Notes under the pieces: model-generated | Told to the model about the DNA's origin: nothing | What the model saw: only the letters and a program-made list of their open reading frames with translations | The model's database searches: none | Shown here: positions 9,701 through 18,455 of the stretch, piece by piece | How the letters are laid out: each line of letters begins with the position of its first letter | Position numbering within the stretch: the first letter of the stretch is position 1 | Made by a program: the position numbers and the translations under genes | From: Mycobacterium sp. EPa45 | GTDB taxonomy: Bacteria; Actinomycetota; Actinomycetes; Mycobacteriales; Mycobacteriaceae | Direction of reading: 5' to 3' | DNA: 64,000 nucleotides | Assembly: GCF_001021385.1 (NCBI RefSeq) | Contig: NZ_CP011773.1 | Coordinates: forward strand, 186,001 to 250,000

Positions 9701-10011
9701 CTCTGTTGCGGGATCTGGTCGCGATTTATGACGCCGGCCGGCGCGAGCCGATTCCGCTGCCCATCAAGACCTCTCACGCCTGGGCTGTGGCGCGGATCAG
9801 CGGCCAGGACCCCCGCAGCGAGGCCTGGAAGAAGTGGCGGTACGAACGCGACGACCGCGCCGTCGAACGAGTCTGGGGCCGGGAGCCGGATCTGGACGTG
9901 CTGCTGACGGAGCCCAAACCCGGTGAGGAAGCACCGGGCGAGGCAACCAGGCTGGGCGCCTACGCGGCGCGCCTGTGGGCACCGCTGCTGCGCGCCGAGG
10001 ACGGTGCGTGA
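6751..10011 (+). CDS. recC: exodeoxyribonuclease V subunit gamma (RecC)
   Basis: A 1086-residue RecC subunit of the RecBCD helicase-nuclease. The N terminus MALHLHRAERTDLLADGLG matches mycobacterial RecC; family size is about 1,100 residues. RecC carries inactivated helicase folds and scaffolds the complex. The segment SVPHRVVCLVGLDDTVFPR near residues 630-650 is characteristic. In mycobacteria RecBCD is known to act mainly in single-strand annealing, with AdnAB doing end resection for recombination. The reading frame is open far upstream to 6289, but that part overlaps the divergent cellulase start. I took ATG 6751 by homology; ATG 6721 is an alternative. The stop overlaps the recB start by one base. 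Confidence 0.93.
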   Translation: MALHLHRAERTDLLADGLGALLAVPQPDPFAEELVVVPARGVERWLSQRLSHILGGGEAVGGVCAGVAFRSPASLISEIAGTGDDDPWSADAMTWPLLTVIDASLDEPWCRTLAAHLGRFVAGEEKELRQGRRYAVARRLAGLFASYARQRPQVLLDWLAGEPGGLDADLHWQPHLWRALVAAMGIDAPPERHAKTLARLRESGADLPARLSLFGHTRLPSTEIELVGALAEHHEVHLWLPHPSAALWTALSDVRGVVTRSDDTSHRLAVHPLLATLGRDVRELQRSLPASPATDEFLGAGRLPETLLGWLQSDIAANAVRPQGRAYADDRSVQVHSCHGPARQVDVLREVLLGLLAEDRTLEPRDILVMCPDIETYAPLIVADFGLGDVVPGAHPAHQLRVRLADRALIQTNPLLGVAAKLLTLAGSRVTATEVLDFARLEPVRARFAFTDDDLETVTRWVQQANIRWGFDAEHRAPFGIPFIQNTWRFGLDRVLAGVAMSDDSKDWLGVTLPLDDVGSNSVELAGRLAEYVGRLQRTVDSLRGVRPLAQWLTALQDGVDLLTLTGGDDGWQTSQLQREFGDVLALAGQRGDIGLRLPDITALLGRHLSGRPTRANFRTGTLTVCTMVPMRSVPHRVVCLVGLDDTVFPRIGAVDGDDALARDPRTGERDIRSEDRQLLLDAICAATDKLVVTYTGANEYSGQPRPPAVPLAELLDALDRTTEAPVRDAVLIRHPLQPFDIRNVTRGALGVPGEPFTFDSSALAAASIAGGQRPEQPDLLARPLPAPGPDDVTLADLSKFFANPVRGFFTALDVTLPWDVEGVEDAMPVEIDNLQQWTVGQRLLTDMLAGMDPERAGQAEWRRGALPPGRLGWRTASELRDQAEELARAALIHRTGSPQAYDVDVDLGGGRRLTGTVSGVFGNLLLEVTFSKLDAPHLLRAWIPMLALCAAYPGQWSGVCIGRQRRRGVAERVLGPPHEDPVALLRDLVAIYDAGRREPIPLPIKTSHAWAVARISGQDPRSEAWKKWRYERDDRAVERVWGREPDLDVLLTEPKPGEEAPGEATRLGAYAARLWAPLLRAEDGA

Positions 10012-13000
10012 TGGAGCAGTTCGATCTGCTGGGGCCGTTGCCCGAACACGGCTCGACGACGGTGCTCGAGGCCAGCGCCGGGACCGGCAAGACGTTCACT
10101 CTTGCAAGCCTGGTGACACGCTATGTCGCCGAGGGCCGCGCCAGGCTGGACCAGATGCTGCTGATCACGTTCAGCCGCGCGGCCACCCAGGAGCTGCGGG
10201 AGCGGGTTCGCCACGCACTTCAGGATGCTTTGCGCGCATTCGATGACCCGGAGTGCGCGCAGCGCAACGATGTCCTGGCCGCACTGACCACGGGGGAGGC
10301 GACCGAGCTGGCCGACCGCAGGCGGCGGCTGCGCGACGCGCTGGCCGGCTTCGACGCCGCGACGATCGCAACCACCCACCAATTCTGCCATCTGGTACTC
10401 AAATCCCTTGGTGTCGCCGGGGATACCGATTCTCACGTGACGCTGGCAGAAAGTCTGGACGACCTCGTCGCGGAGATCGTCGACGACCTCTATCTGGCGC
10501 ATTTCGGGCAGGACCGCGAGCCGCCCCCGATCAGTCGCGGGGAGGCACTCAAGCTCGCCCGCGAGGTCGTCGCCAATCCGTGCACTGAACTGCGGCCGCT
10601 GGACCCGGCTGCCGGCTCGCCACCCGCGGTGCGAGTCGAGTTCGCCAATAATGTTCTCGCCGAACTGGATCGGCGCAAGCGGCGGCGCGGCATCCTGAGC
10701 TACGACGACCTGCTCGGCCGACTGGCCGATGCGCTGGAATCGGCCGATTCGGCGGCCGCGACCCGCATGCACCAACGCTGGTCGGTGGTCATGGTCGACG
10801 AGTTCCAGGACACCGACCCGGTGCAGTGGCAGGTGATCGAGCGCGCCTTCAACGGGCAGTCGACACTGATCCTCATCGGTGATCCCAAACAGGCGATCTA
10901 TGCCTTCCGCGGCGGCGACATCTTCACCTATCTGCATGCGGCCAAAACCGCGGGGCAGCGCCGCACGCTCGGGGTGAACTGGCGCAGCGACTCCGTCTTG
11001 GTCGACCGCTTGCAGAAGGTGCTCGGCGGCGCCGAACTCGGCGATCCCGATATCAAGGTCCTCCCGGTCCGGGCCCGCCACGACGGCCACCGCCTGGCGG
11101 GTGCGCCGCACAACGACCCATTTCGCCTGCGAGTTGTCCGCCGAGAAAGCTTCGGGCAGAAGGGGACCCGAACCATCCGGATGGACGCGCTGCGCCCGCA
11201 CATCGCCGCTGATCTGGCGGCCGACATCGCAGCATTGTTGGCGAGCGAGGCCACGTTCTGCGGTGAGGCATTGCAAGCCCATCACATCGCGGTCATCACC
11301 GAAAGCCACGCCGACGCCAGGGCATGCTTCGACGCTCTGGTGGCTGCCGGCGTGCCCGCCGTCTACACCGGTGACACCGATGTGTTGAAATCTCAGGCCG
11401 CCGACGACTGGCTGACTCTGCTGGAAGCCTTCGACCAGCTGCACCGGCCCGGGCTGGTCCGTGCGGCGGCCACCACGATGTTCTTCGGCAAGACCGCCGA
11501 AGACCTCGCCGACGGCGGCGACGAGCTGACCGATCGGATCGCGGATACCCTGCGGCAGTGGGCCGACCATGCGCGCGAAGCCGGGGTGGCGGCGGTGTTC
11601 GAGGCGGCGCAGCTGGCCGGAATGGGCCGCCGGGTACTGTCCTGGGCCGGCGGCGAGCGCAACATGACCGACCTTGCGCACGTCACCCAGCTTCTGCACG
11701 ACGTCGCGCATCGGGAACGCTTCAGCCTCACCGCGTTACGTGACTGGCTGCGTACCCAGCGCGACGAGCGCAGCGGCGCCCCCGAGCGTAACCGCCGCCT
11801 CGACAGCGACGCGGCCGCGGTGCAGATCATGACGGTGTGGGTCAGCAAGGGGCTCCAGTTCCCGATCGTCTACCTGCCGTTGGCCTTCAATCGCTATGTG
11901 CGCAACGAGGATCTCGTCCGGTTCCACGACGAAGGAAGACGCTGCCTGCATGTCGGCGGCGACCAGAGCGCCGAATTGGCGACCGCCCAGCGGCTCGGCC
12001 GACAGGAGTCCGCGGGTGAGGAGACCCGACTGACCTACGTCGCGATGACTCGGGCGCAGTCGCAGGTGGTGACGTGGTGGGCGCCCTCCTGGGATGAACC
12101 CAACGGCGGCCTGTCGCGCCTGCTGCGGGGGCGGCGTCCGGGACAGAGCACGGTCCCGGACCGCTGCGATCCCGAGCGGATCGACGACGCCGATGCGATG
12201 GCGCTGCTGAGGGAGTGGGAGACCGCCGGGGGGCCGGTCCTGGAAGAGTCGATCATCGCCCCGGTGGCTGAGCTGGCCGGCCCGCAGCCGCGAGACGACC
12301 TCGGCGTCAGGCACTTTCACCGCAGCATCGACACCACCTGGCGGCGCACCTCGTATTCCGCATTGATCCGCGCTGCGGAGACCACTGGTGTGACCAGCGA
12401 GCCGGAGGTGATCCAGCTCGACGACGAGGTCGCTGACATCGCGGTGAGTACACCGCCGGCGGGGGCTGACCTGCCGTCGCCGATGGCCGACCTGCCGACC
12501 GGCGCGACGTTCGGCAGCCTGGTGCACGCGGTGCTCGAGACCGCCGACCCGTTCTCCGCCGACCTCGCGGCTGAGCTGCAGGCCCAGATCGACCGGCACT
12601 CGGTGTGGTGGCCGGTGGACGTCGATGCCCCGGAGCTGGCGGCGGCCCTGGTACCGATGCACGACACGCCGCTGGGTCCATTGGCCGGCGGCCTGACGTT
12701 GCGCCAGATCGGGTTGCAGGACCGATTGTGCGAGATGGACTTCGAGTTCCCGCTGGCCGGCGGTGACCTGGCGGGGGTGCGGTCCGAGATCCGGCTGGCC
12801 GACGTCGGCCGCCTGCTTCGGCAGCATCTGCCCGCCGATGACCCGCTGGCGCCGTATATCGACCGGCTCAGTGGCGGCGCGCTCGGAGCACAGTCGTTGC
12901 GCGGCTACCTGTCCGGATCCGTCGACGCGGTGCTGCGGATACCCGACGGAGCGGGGCACCGCTACCTGGTCGTCGACTACAAGACCAACTGGCTGGGGGA

Positions 13001-13310
13001 GGCCGATCGGCCGCTGCACGCCGGCGACTATGACCGCGCGCGGATGGCCGAAGCGATGCTGCATTCCGACTATCCGCTGCAGGCGTTGCTGTATAGCGTT
13101 GTGCTGCACCGGTTCCTGAGGTGGCGCCAGCCCGCCTACGACCCCGGCCGCCACCTTGGTGGCGTGCTGTATCTGTTTGTCCGCGGCATGTGTGGCCCGG
13201 ATACGCCCCTATCCGACGGGCATCCCGCCGGGGTGTTCAGCTGGCGGCCACCCGCGGAGTTGGTGGTGGCGGTGTCCGATCTGCTCGATGGGCGACAGGT
13301 GGCGGCATGA
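10011..13310 (+). CDS. recB: exodeoxyribonuclease V subunit beta (RecB helicase-nuclease)
   Basis: A 1099-residue UvrD-like 3'-5' helicase fused to a C-terminal nuclease. Walker A is ASAGTGKT (residues 21-28); Walker B/motif II is VMVDEFQDTDP (about 262-272). Further helicase motifs are GDPKQAIYAFRGGD and TYVAMTRAQ. The RecB nuclease motif VVDYKTN lies near residues 986-992 and keeps the Asp-x-Lys pair, so nuclease activity is probably intact. Its ATG sits in a TGATG overlap with recC and its stop overlaps recD (ATGA), indicating one operon and coupled translation. Confidence 0.94.
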   Translation: MEQFDLLGPLPEHGSTTVLEASAGTGKTFTLASLVTRYVAEGRARLDQMLLITFSRAATQELRERVRHALQDALRAFDDPECAQRNDVLAALTTGEATELADRRRRLRDALAGFDAATIATTHQFCHLVLKSLGVAGDTDSHVTLAESLDDLVAEIVDDLYLAHFGQDREPPPISRGEALKLAREVVANPCTELRPLDPAAGSPPAVRVEFANNVLAELDRRKRRRGILSYDDLLGRLADALESADSAAATRMHQRWSVVMVDEFQDTDPVQWQVIERAFNGQSTLILIGDPKQAIYAFRGGDIFTYLHAAKTAGQRRTLGVNWRSDSVLVDRLQKVLGGAELGDPDIKVLPVRARHDGHRLAGAPHNDPFRLRVVRRESFGQKGTRTIRMDALRPHIAADLAADIAALLASEATFCGEALQAHHIAVITESHADARACFDALVAAGVPAVYTGDTDVLKSQAADDWLTLLEAFDQLHRPGLVRAAATTMFFGKTAEDLADGGDELTDRIADTLRQWADHAREAGVAAVFEAAQLAGMGRRVLSWAGGERNMTDLAHVTQLLHDVAHRERFSLTALRDWLRTQRDERSGAPERNRRLDSDAAAVQIMTVWVSKGLQFPIVYLPLAFNRYVRNEDLVRFHDEGRRCLHVGGDQSAELATAQRLGRQESAGEETRLTYVAMTRAQSQVVTWWAPSWDEPNGGLSRLLRGRRPGQSTVPDRCDPERIDDADAMALLREWETAGGPVLEESIIAPVAELAGPQPRDDLGVRHFHRSIDTTWRRTSYSALIRAAETTGVTSEPEVIQLDDEVADIAVSTPPAGADLPSPMADLPTGATFGSLVHAVLETADPFSADLAAELQAQIDRHSVWWPVDVDAPELAAALVPMHDTPLGPLAGGLTLRQIGLQDRLCEMDFEFPLAGGDLAGVRSEIRLADVGRLLRQHLPADDPLAPYIDRLSGGALGAQSLRGYLSGSVDAVLRIPDGAGHRYLVVDYKTNWLGEADRPLHAGDYDRARMAEAMLHSDYPLQALLYSVVLHRFLRWRQPAYDPGRHLGGVLYLFVRGMCGPDTPLSDGHPAGVFSWRPPAELVVAVSDLLDGRQVAA

Positions 13311-15040
13311 CCATCGAGGTGACTGACGCGGCGGATTGGCGGCTGTGCGCTGACGCCACCGGCATGCTGCGGGTCTTCAACGAAGCCGGTGCCATCGAGG
13401 CGTCCGATGTGCTTGTCGCCCAGCGCTTGACGGCACTGGGTAAAGAGCCCGACGAGCTGGTGGCATTGGCGATCGCGTTCGTGGTGCGCGCGGTGCGCGG
13501 CGGGTCGGTGTGCGTGCAACTCTCGGCGGTACCCGAGCAGGTCGAGATCGAAGACCTGCCGTGGCCGGAGCCGGGAGCCTGGCTCGCCGCAGTCGCGGCC
13601 AGCCCGCTGCTGAGCTCGCCGGCCGTGCTGCACCTCGACGAAGACCTCCTGTACTTCGATCGGTACTGGCTCGAAGAACGTCAGGTCGCCACCGACGTGC
13701 TGGCGTTGGCGGCGGACCGGCCGCAGCGGCAATTGCCGGACATCGCAAGGCTTTTCCCGACCGGTTACGACGAACAGCGGCGGGTTGCCGAGGTCGCGCT
13801 GTCCCAGGGCCTGACTGTGCTGACCGGCGGGCCGGGCACCGGGAAGACCACCACCGTGGCCCGGCTGCTGGCGCTGCTGGCCGAGCAGGCCGAGTTGGAG
13901 GCCAAGCCGCCGTTGCGCATCGCGCTGGCCGCTCCGACCGGCAAGGCCGCCGCCCGACTGCAGGAGGCGGTCCAGGCCGAGGTCGACAAGCTGGAGCCCG
14001 CCGATCGCACCCGTCTGCAGGGACTGCGTGCCACCACGCTGCACCGCCTGCTGGGTCCGTTGCCCAGGACGTCGGCACGGTTCCGGCATCACCGGGAGAA
14101 TCGGCTGCCGCACGACGTGATCGTCGTCGACGAGACGTCGATGGTCTCGTTGACAATGATGGCGCGCCTGGTCGAGGCCGTCCGCCCGGAGTCCCGGCTG
14201 TTGCTGGTCGGCGATCCCGACCAGCTGGCCTCGGTGGAAGCCGGTGCGGTATTGGCCGATCTGGTGGAGGGGCTCAGCGCGCGCGGCGATACGCCGGTGG
14301 CCAAGCTGATCACTCCGCACCGATTCGGCGCCTCGATCGGTGCGCTGGCGCTGGCGATCCGAATAGGTGATGCCAACCGCGCCATCGACATCCTGAATGC
14401 CGGCGGTGAGCACATCGAATGGATCGACACCGAAGAACCCGCCGAAGCCCTACGCCGGGTTCTGGTTCCACCCGCGATCCGGCTGCGTGAGGCGGCGGTA
14501 CTCGGCAACGGGCCGGCGGCACTGGACGCGCTCGAGCAGCACCGGCTGCTGTGCGCGCACCGGCGCGGGCCGCACGGGGTCGCCTACTGGAACCGTCAGG
14601 TCGAGCGGTGGCTGGCCGAGGAGACAGATGCACCACAGTGGGCCTCGTGGTACGCGGGCCGACCGGTGTTGGTCACCGCCAACGACTACGGGCTGCGGCT
14701 GTACAACGGTGACGTGGGAGTGACCGTGCTGCGCGACGGGGTGCTGCGGGCGGTGATGGCCGGTGCGGACGGGCCGTCCGAGTTCGCGACCAGCCGACTG
14801 GCCGATATCGAGACCATGCATGCGATGACCATCCACAAGAGCCAGGGAAGTCAGGTCGCAGAGGTGACTGTGCTTCTGCCACCGACGGATTCGCGACTGC
14901 TCAGCCGGGAGCTGTTGTACACCGCGGTCACCCGGGCCAAGACCAAGGTCCGGGTGGTGGGCTCGGCCGAGCAGCTGCGCGCCGCGGTGGGCCGCCGGGC
15001 CGCACGGGCCAGCGGGCTCAGCCGTCGGCTGACGGAGTGA
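13307..15040 (+). CDS. recD: exodeoxyribonuclease V subunit alpha (RecD helicase)
   Basis: A 577-residue SF1B 5'-3' helicase, close to the length I recall for the M. tuberculosis protein. Walker A is TGGPGTGKTTTVARLL (about residues 173-188), Walker B VIVVDETSMVS (about 271-281), and the C-terminal motif MTIHKSQGSQ (about 507-516) precedes the arginine-containing YTAVTRAK. It forms RecBCD with the two upstream products. The ATG at 13307 overlaps the recB stop by four bases; an APH-like gene begins three bases after its stop. Confidence 0.94.
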   Translation: MTIEVTDAADWRLCADATGMLRVFNEAGAIEASDVLVAQRLTALGKEPDELVALAIAFVVRAVRGGSVCVQLSAVPEQVEIEDLPWPEPGAWLAAVAASPLLSSPAVLHLDEDLLYFDRYWLEERQVATDVLALAADRPQRQLPDIARLFPTGYDEQRRVAEVALSQGLTVLTGGPGTGKTTTVARLLALLAEQAELEAKPPLRIALAAPTGKAAARLQEAVQAEVDKLEPADRTRLQGLRATTLHRLLGPLPRTSARFRHHRENRLPHDVIVVDETSMVSLTMMARLVEAVRPESRLLLVGDPDQLASVEAGAVLADLVEGLSARGDTPVAKLITPHRFGASIGALALAIRIGDANRAIDILNAGGEHIEWIDTEEPAEALRRVLVPPAIRLREAAVLGNGPAALDALEQHRLLCAHRRGPHGVAYWNRQVERWLAEETDAPQWASWYAGRPVLVTANDYGLRLYNGDVGVTVLRDGVLRAVMAGADGPSEFATSRLADIETMHAMTIHKSQGSQVAEVTVLLPPTDSRLLSRELLYTAVTRAKTKVRVVGSAEQLRAAVGRRAARASGLSRRLTE

Positions 15041-15043
15041 GGA

Positions 15044-15838
15044 ATGCGCACGACCTCAGGCGCGGACATCATCGTCGACGGGGACGTCGTCATCAAGGTG
15101 CACCGGCTCGGCACGGACCCCGAGGCGCTGAGGGTGCGGTTGCGGATCGCGACGCAGCTCGGCGGGGACGCCGACGGTTGCCTGTTGGCGCCGTTGGACA
15201 CCGAACCGCAGCCGGTTGACGGCGGGGCAGGCCGCCGCTGGTGCACCAGATGGCCGCGGGTCGAGACCGTCCCGGTGCGGCCGGAAGGGCTGCCGTGGAG
15301 TGACGCGGCGCGCCTGCTCGCGCAACTACATCGCACTGCGCACGAGGCGGTGATCCCGCATGGCGCCGCGGCGCGCACCGTGCGGTCCGTCGCGGCGCTG
15401 CCGGCGGGAGCGGCGTCGGTCATCGGTCGGGCTGCGGCCCGGTTGCCCGACCCCGCCCGGCGGCCGTGGTCGCCCGGCAGACCCAACACGCTCGTGCACG
15501 GCGATTTCCATCTCGGGCAACTGGGCCGTCGGCCCGCCGCGCGGTGGCGGCTGATCGACGTCGACGATCTGGGCGTCGGCGATCCGGCGTGGGATCTGGC
15601 CCGGCCTGCCGGGTTCTGGGCCGCGGGCTTGCTTCCGGACGACGACTGGCATGCCTTTGTGGCTGCCTATCGGACGGCTGGTGGGCCGGCGGTGCCGGCC
15701 GGTGGTGATCCGTGGCCGGTTCTGGAGCCGGTGGCCCGGGCTGCCGTCGTCCAGGCCGCGGCATCAGGCGCGCGTCGCGACCCTGATGAAACCCAGGAGC
15801 AGTTGGTCGCGGCCTGCGCGCGGATGGCGCACGACTAG
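15044..15838 (+). CDS. APH/choline-kinase-like phosphotransferase
   Basis: A 264-residue protein of the aminoglycoside phosphotransferase superfamily. The catalytic loop is LVHGDFHLGQLG (about residues 148-159) and the metal-binding motif LIDVDDLGVGDPAWDLA (about 169-185). The N-terminal lobe is short. The substrate is unknown; families like this phosphorylate small hydroxyl compounds, and a resistance role cannot be assumed. It starts three bases after recD, so it is probably the last gene of the recCBD operon. Its TAG stop shares bases with the stop of the opposite-strand zinc-ribbon gene (CTAG overlap). Confidence 0.8.
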   Translation: MRTTSGADIIVDGDVVIKVHRLGTDPEALRVRLRIATQLGGDADGCLLAPLDTEPQPVDGGAGRRWCTRWPRVETVPVRPEGLPWSDAARLLAQLHRTAHEAVIPHGAAARTVRSVAALPAGAASVIGRAAARLPDPARRPWSPGRPNTLVHGDFHLGQLGRRPAARWRLIDVDDLGVGDPAWDLARPAGFWAAGLLPDDDWHAFVAAYRTAGGPAVPAGGDPWPVLEPVARAAVVQAAASGARRDPDETQEQLVAACARMAHD

Positions 15839-16155
15839 CTGGAGAAGAACAGCCGGCCGAATCCGCCCTTGCGGTAGCGGTGGTTACCGTGATTGCCCCA
15901 GGCCGGGCCGTAGCCGTGGCCGGACCCGTAACCGGGCTGCGGTGGCGGGGCGGCGGTGAAGCGGTTCTCGAGCTGAGTCAGGGCCTCCAGCTCGCCGAAA
16001 TCCAGGAAGATGCCCCGGCAGCTGTCACATTGTTCGAGGTGGACGCCATTACGTTCGTATGTGCGCATCACTCCCGAGCACTTCGGGCACAGCAGCATGT
16101 TGCCGGGGTTGGGCGATCCGGGAGACTTCGGTGGCTCGTACGGCGGTATCGACAT
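15835..16155 (-). CDS. zinc-ribbon (TFIIB-type) protein
   Basis: A 106-residue protein. One zinc ribbon occupies residues 23-60: CPKCSGVMRTYERNGVHLEQCDSCRGIFLD, with CxxC pairs about 20 residues apart and the trailing ELEAL helix typical of the zf-TFIIB family. The C terminus is Gly/His/Tyr-rich (GYGSGHGYGPAWGNHGNH) and ends in RYRKGGFGRLFFSS. The biochemical role is unknown. It is convergent with the APH-like gene. Confidence 0.8.
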   Translation of the reverse strand: MSIPPYEPPKSPGSPNPGNMLLCPKCSGVMRTYERNGVHLEQCDSCRGIFLDFGELEALTQLENRFTAAPPPQPGYGSGHGYGPAWGNHGNHRYRKGGFGRLFFSS

Positions 16156-16215
16156 ACCTCACCAACGCCCGAACGGCCGCGGAAGATCCCGTCCGCCAGA
16201 ACCCGGCGCCCACGG

Positions 16216-17064
16216 TCAGCGCGCGGACGGGTCGGCGGTTGCCTCGAGCTTGGCGATCTGGCCGTCGTGGATCGTGAGGACGACGACGGCGAATAAACGC
16301 CGGTCGCTGAACGCCAGCACGACCGGACGCCCGACCGGACCGGTGACGAGCGTCGCGCCGGTGAGGTAGCGCAGCAGATTCGTGCCGACGGCCAGCCGGC
16401 CGCGGTTCACCTGTGCCGGCGGCGCCGGGTCGGCGAGGATCGTGCCGACGCCCCATACGTCGGGCGCCAGCACCTCGGTCAGGGCGGCCAGGTCTCCGCC
16501 GGCGCAGGCCGCGATGAACCGTTCGGTGACCAGATGATGTTCGGTGTCGTCGACCGCGGCGGTGGCGGGTGCGGCGGCGTGGATCTTGGCCCGCGCCCGC
16601 CGCGCCAACTGACGGCACGTCGCCGTCGGGCGGCCGACGGTATCGGCGATCTCGTCGAACGGCACACCGAAGACGTCGTGCAGCACGAACGCCACCCGCT
16701 CCGGCGGACTGAGCCGGCCCAGTACCTCGAACAGCGCATTGTGCACCTCGTCGTCGAGGGTGACCCGGTCGCCGGGGTCAGGCATGGCACTGTGCAGCAG
16801 CGGTGTTCGTTCCAAGAGGTCGGGCTCGGCGGTGGTCACCCGCCGGTGCCGCGCTGAGCGCACGTGATCGAGGCAGAGTCGGCTGCTCACCACGGTGAGC
16901 CAGCCGCGCGGATCGTCGATGCCATCGAGCTCCGACTGTGACAGCCGTAGGAAGGCCTCCTGCACAACGTCTTCCGCATCACCGATGTCGCCGACCATCT
17001 GGTAGGCCAGATTGATCAGGTACGGGCGGTGGGCCTGCAGCAGGCCGGCAAGACGATCGCTCAT
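16216..17064 (-). CDS. ECF sigma factor with C-terminal SnoaL-like domain (SigI/SigJ type)
   Basis: A 282-residue sigma factor. Region 2 covers residues 1-75 (LINLAYQMVGDIGDAEDVVQEAFLRL), region 4 about 108-165 (LSPPERVAFVLHDVFGVPFDEIADTVGRPTATCRQLARRAR), and an NTF2/SnoaL-like extension about 175-282. It resembles M. tuberculosis SigI in sequence from memory. In SnoaL-extended ECF groups such as ECF41 the C-terminal domain modulates activity and no anti-sigma factor is needed; none is encoded here. The ATG at 17064 gives the family N terminus MSDRLAGLL. It diverges from an oxidoreductase gene that carries an ECF41-like promoter. Confidence 0.88.
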   Translation of the reverse strand: MSDRLAGLLQAHRPYLINLAYQMVGDIGDAEDVVQEAFLRLSQSELDGIDDPRGWLTVVSSRLCLDHVRSARHRRVTTAEPDLLERTPLLHSAMPDPGDRVTLDDEVHNALFEVLGRLSPPERVAFVLHDVFGVPFDEIADTVGRPTATCRQLARRARAKIHAAAPATAAVDDTEHHLVTERFIAACAGGDLAALTEVLAPDVWGVGTILADPAPPAQVNRGRLAVGTNLLRYLTGATLVTGPVGRPVVLAFSDRRLFAVVVLTIHDGQIAKLEATADPSAR

Positions 17065-17109
17065 GTCAGAGACGACGAATCGGCATGGCGAAAAGTTACC
17101 GCTTCGCGC

Positions 17110-17136
17110 TGTCACTTTGCATGACGCTGCGCCGTC
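17110..17136 (+). promoter_or_regulatory. candidate ECF41-type promoter
   Basis: The sequence TGTCACT at 17110-17116 is separated by 16 bases from CGTC at 17133-17136, 30 bp upstream of the oxidoreductase start. The published ECF41 target consensus is TGTCACA-N16-CGTC, so the match is 10 of 11 specified bases with exact spacing. The site faces the gene divergent from the sigma factor, the usual ECF41 arrangement. Confidence 0.6.
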
Positions 17137-17166
17137 CTTGTCTTGTACCCACAGAAAGGACGCGAG

Positions 17167-18012
17167 ATGACCGTCGTGGTAACCGGAGCGAGCGGCAACG
17201 TCGGCCGGCCGATCGTCGAGCAACTACTCAAGGCGGGCGCGCACGTACGGGCGGTGACCCGGCGGCCGGGCCGGGCCGGGTTCCCGCCCGCTGTCGATGA
17301 AGTGCCCGATGCGGCAGAGGCGTTGAAAGGTGCGTCGGCAGTGTTCCTCAACTCCCGAGCGCTCGGAGCGGGGCTGACCGATGTGGTGTCCTCGGCATAC
17401 CGGCACGACGTCGGCAAGCTGGTGGCATTGTCGGCGATCAACGCCGACGATGACGACACACGCCAACCGTCGCGATATCGCGACGACCGGAACCGGGAGT
17501 GTGAACAACTCGCCGCCGGGTCGGGTGTGCCGTGGGTCAGCCTGCGCCCGACGGTGTTCGCATCCAACTTTCCCGGCATGTGGGGGGCACAAATCCGCGC
17601 GGGCGACGTGGTCGCCGGGCCGTACTCCTCGGCCTCCATCGCGCCGATCGCCGAGGCCGATATCGCGGCGGTCGCGACTCGTGCGCTGCTGACCGATGAA
17701 CTTGATGGGCAACGGGTTCCGCTGACCGGGCCGCAATCGCTGACCAATGCCGAGCTGGTCGAGATCCTCGGTGCGGTCCTGCACCGGCCGCTGCGCTATC
17801 AGGAAATTCCTGCCGAGTTCGTGCGCAAGCGCTTCATCGAGAACGGATTCTCCGCCGACTTCGCCGACGCTTACATCGCGATGCTGGCGACCACCGCGAC
17901 ATCACCCGCCCTTGTCACCCATGACGTCGAGAAGATCCTGGGCCGCCCGGCAACCCCGTTCGCGCAATGGGCGCACGCCCACACGGCGTTGTTCACCGAG
18001 GAGCTGACATGA
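17167..18012 (+). CDS. NmrA-like NAD(P)-binding oxidoreductase
   Basis: A 281-residue atypical SDR. The N-terminal dinucleotide site VVTGASGNVGRPIVEQL (residues 3-19) is followed by ALSAIN and a C-terminal half with PLTGPQSLTNAELVEILG, as in NmrA/YtfG-type proteins. It likely binds NADPH and either reduces a quinone-like substrate or acts as a redox sensor. It is divergent from the SnoaL-extended ECF sigma gene, and such sigma factors are often paired with an epimerase/oxidoreductase target. The stop overlaps the next start by four bases. Confidence 0.82.
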   Translation: MTVVVTGASGNVGRPIVEQLLKAGAHVRAVTRRPGRAGFPPAVDEVPDAAEALKGASAVFLNSRALGAGLTDVVSSAYRHDVGKLVALSAINADDDDTRQPSRYRDDRNRECEQLAAGSGVPWVSLRPTVFASNFPGMWGAQIRAGDVVAGPYSSASIAPIAEADIAAVATRALLTDELDGQRVPLTGPQSLTNAELVEILGAVLHRPLRYQEIPAEFVRKRFIENGFSADFADAYIAMLATTATSPALVTHDVEKILGRPATPFAQWAHAHTALFTEELT

Positions 18013-18455
18013 CCAACCCCCAACCACCGCGCTGGCTCAAGCCGATGAATCGGCTCATGATGGCCGTGCAGAAGCTCGGGGTACACACCGGGCCCGCCTG
18101 TGTGCTCACCGTCCCGGGCCGCAAGTCCGGCAAGCCACGCAGCACACCGATGACACCGTTCGAGTTCGACGGCGGCCTGTACACCGTCGCCGGCTACCCC
18201 GGCGCGGACTGGGCGCGCAACGCCAAGGCGGCCGGCGCCGGAACGCTGAGCCGCGGACGTCGATCCCGCTCGGTCAGAATCGTCGAACTCGGTGCCGAGG
18301 AGTCCAGGCCGGTGTTGCGCGCCTTCCCCGAACAGGTCCCCGTCGGCGTGATGTTCGCCAAGCATTCGGGGCTGGTGCAGCAGGGCACTCCCGACGAGTT
18401 CGAGGCGCTGGCAGGCACACTCGCGGTGTTCCGCTTCGACGATCTACCGGACTAG
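18009..18455 (+). CDS. Ddn-like nitroreductase-family protein (F420-dependent)
   Basis: A 148-residue split-barrel protein of the deazaflavin-dependent nitroreductase (DUF385) family. It shows the conserved LTVPGRKSGKPRSTPMTP (about residues 33-50) and YTVAGYPGADWARNAKA (about 58-74) segments. Relatives use reduced F420 to reduce quinones or nitro compounds. It is translationally coupled (ATGA) to the NmrA-like gene and probably under the same ECF promoter. Its last 12 bases overlap the end of the convergent ABC permease gene. Confidence 0.82.
   Translation: MTNPQPPRWLKPMNRLMMAVQKLGVHTGPACVLTVPGRKSGKPRSTPMTPFEFDGGLYTVAGYPGADWARNAKAAGAGTLSRGRRSRSVRIVELGAEESRPVLRAFPEQVPVGVMFAKHSGLVQQGTPDEFEALAGTLAVFRFDDLPD

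Noticed and set aside
9960..11711. 583-codon open frame antisense to recB
   Set aside because: A GC-rich shadow of recB. Its translation is low-complexity and matches no family, while recB in the other frame has full helicase motifs.
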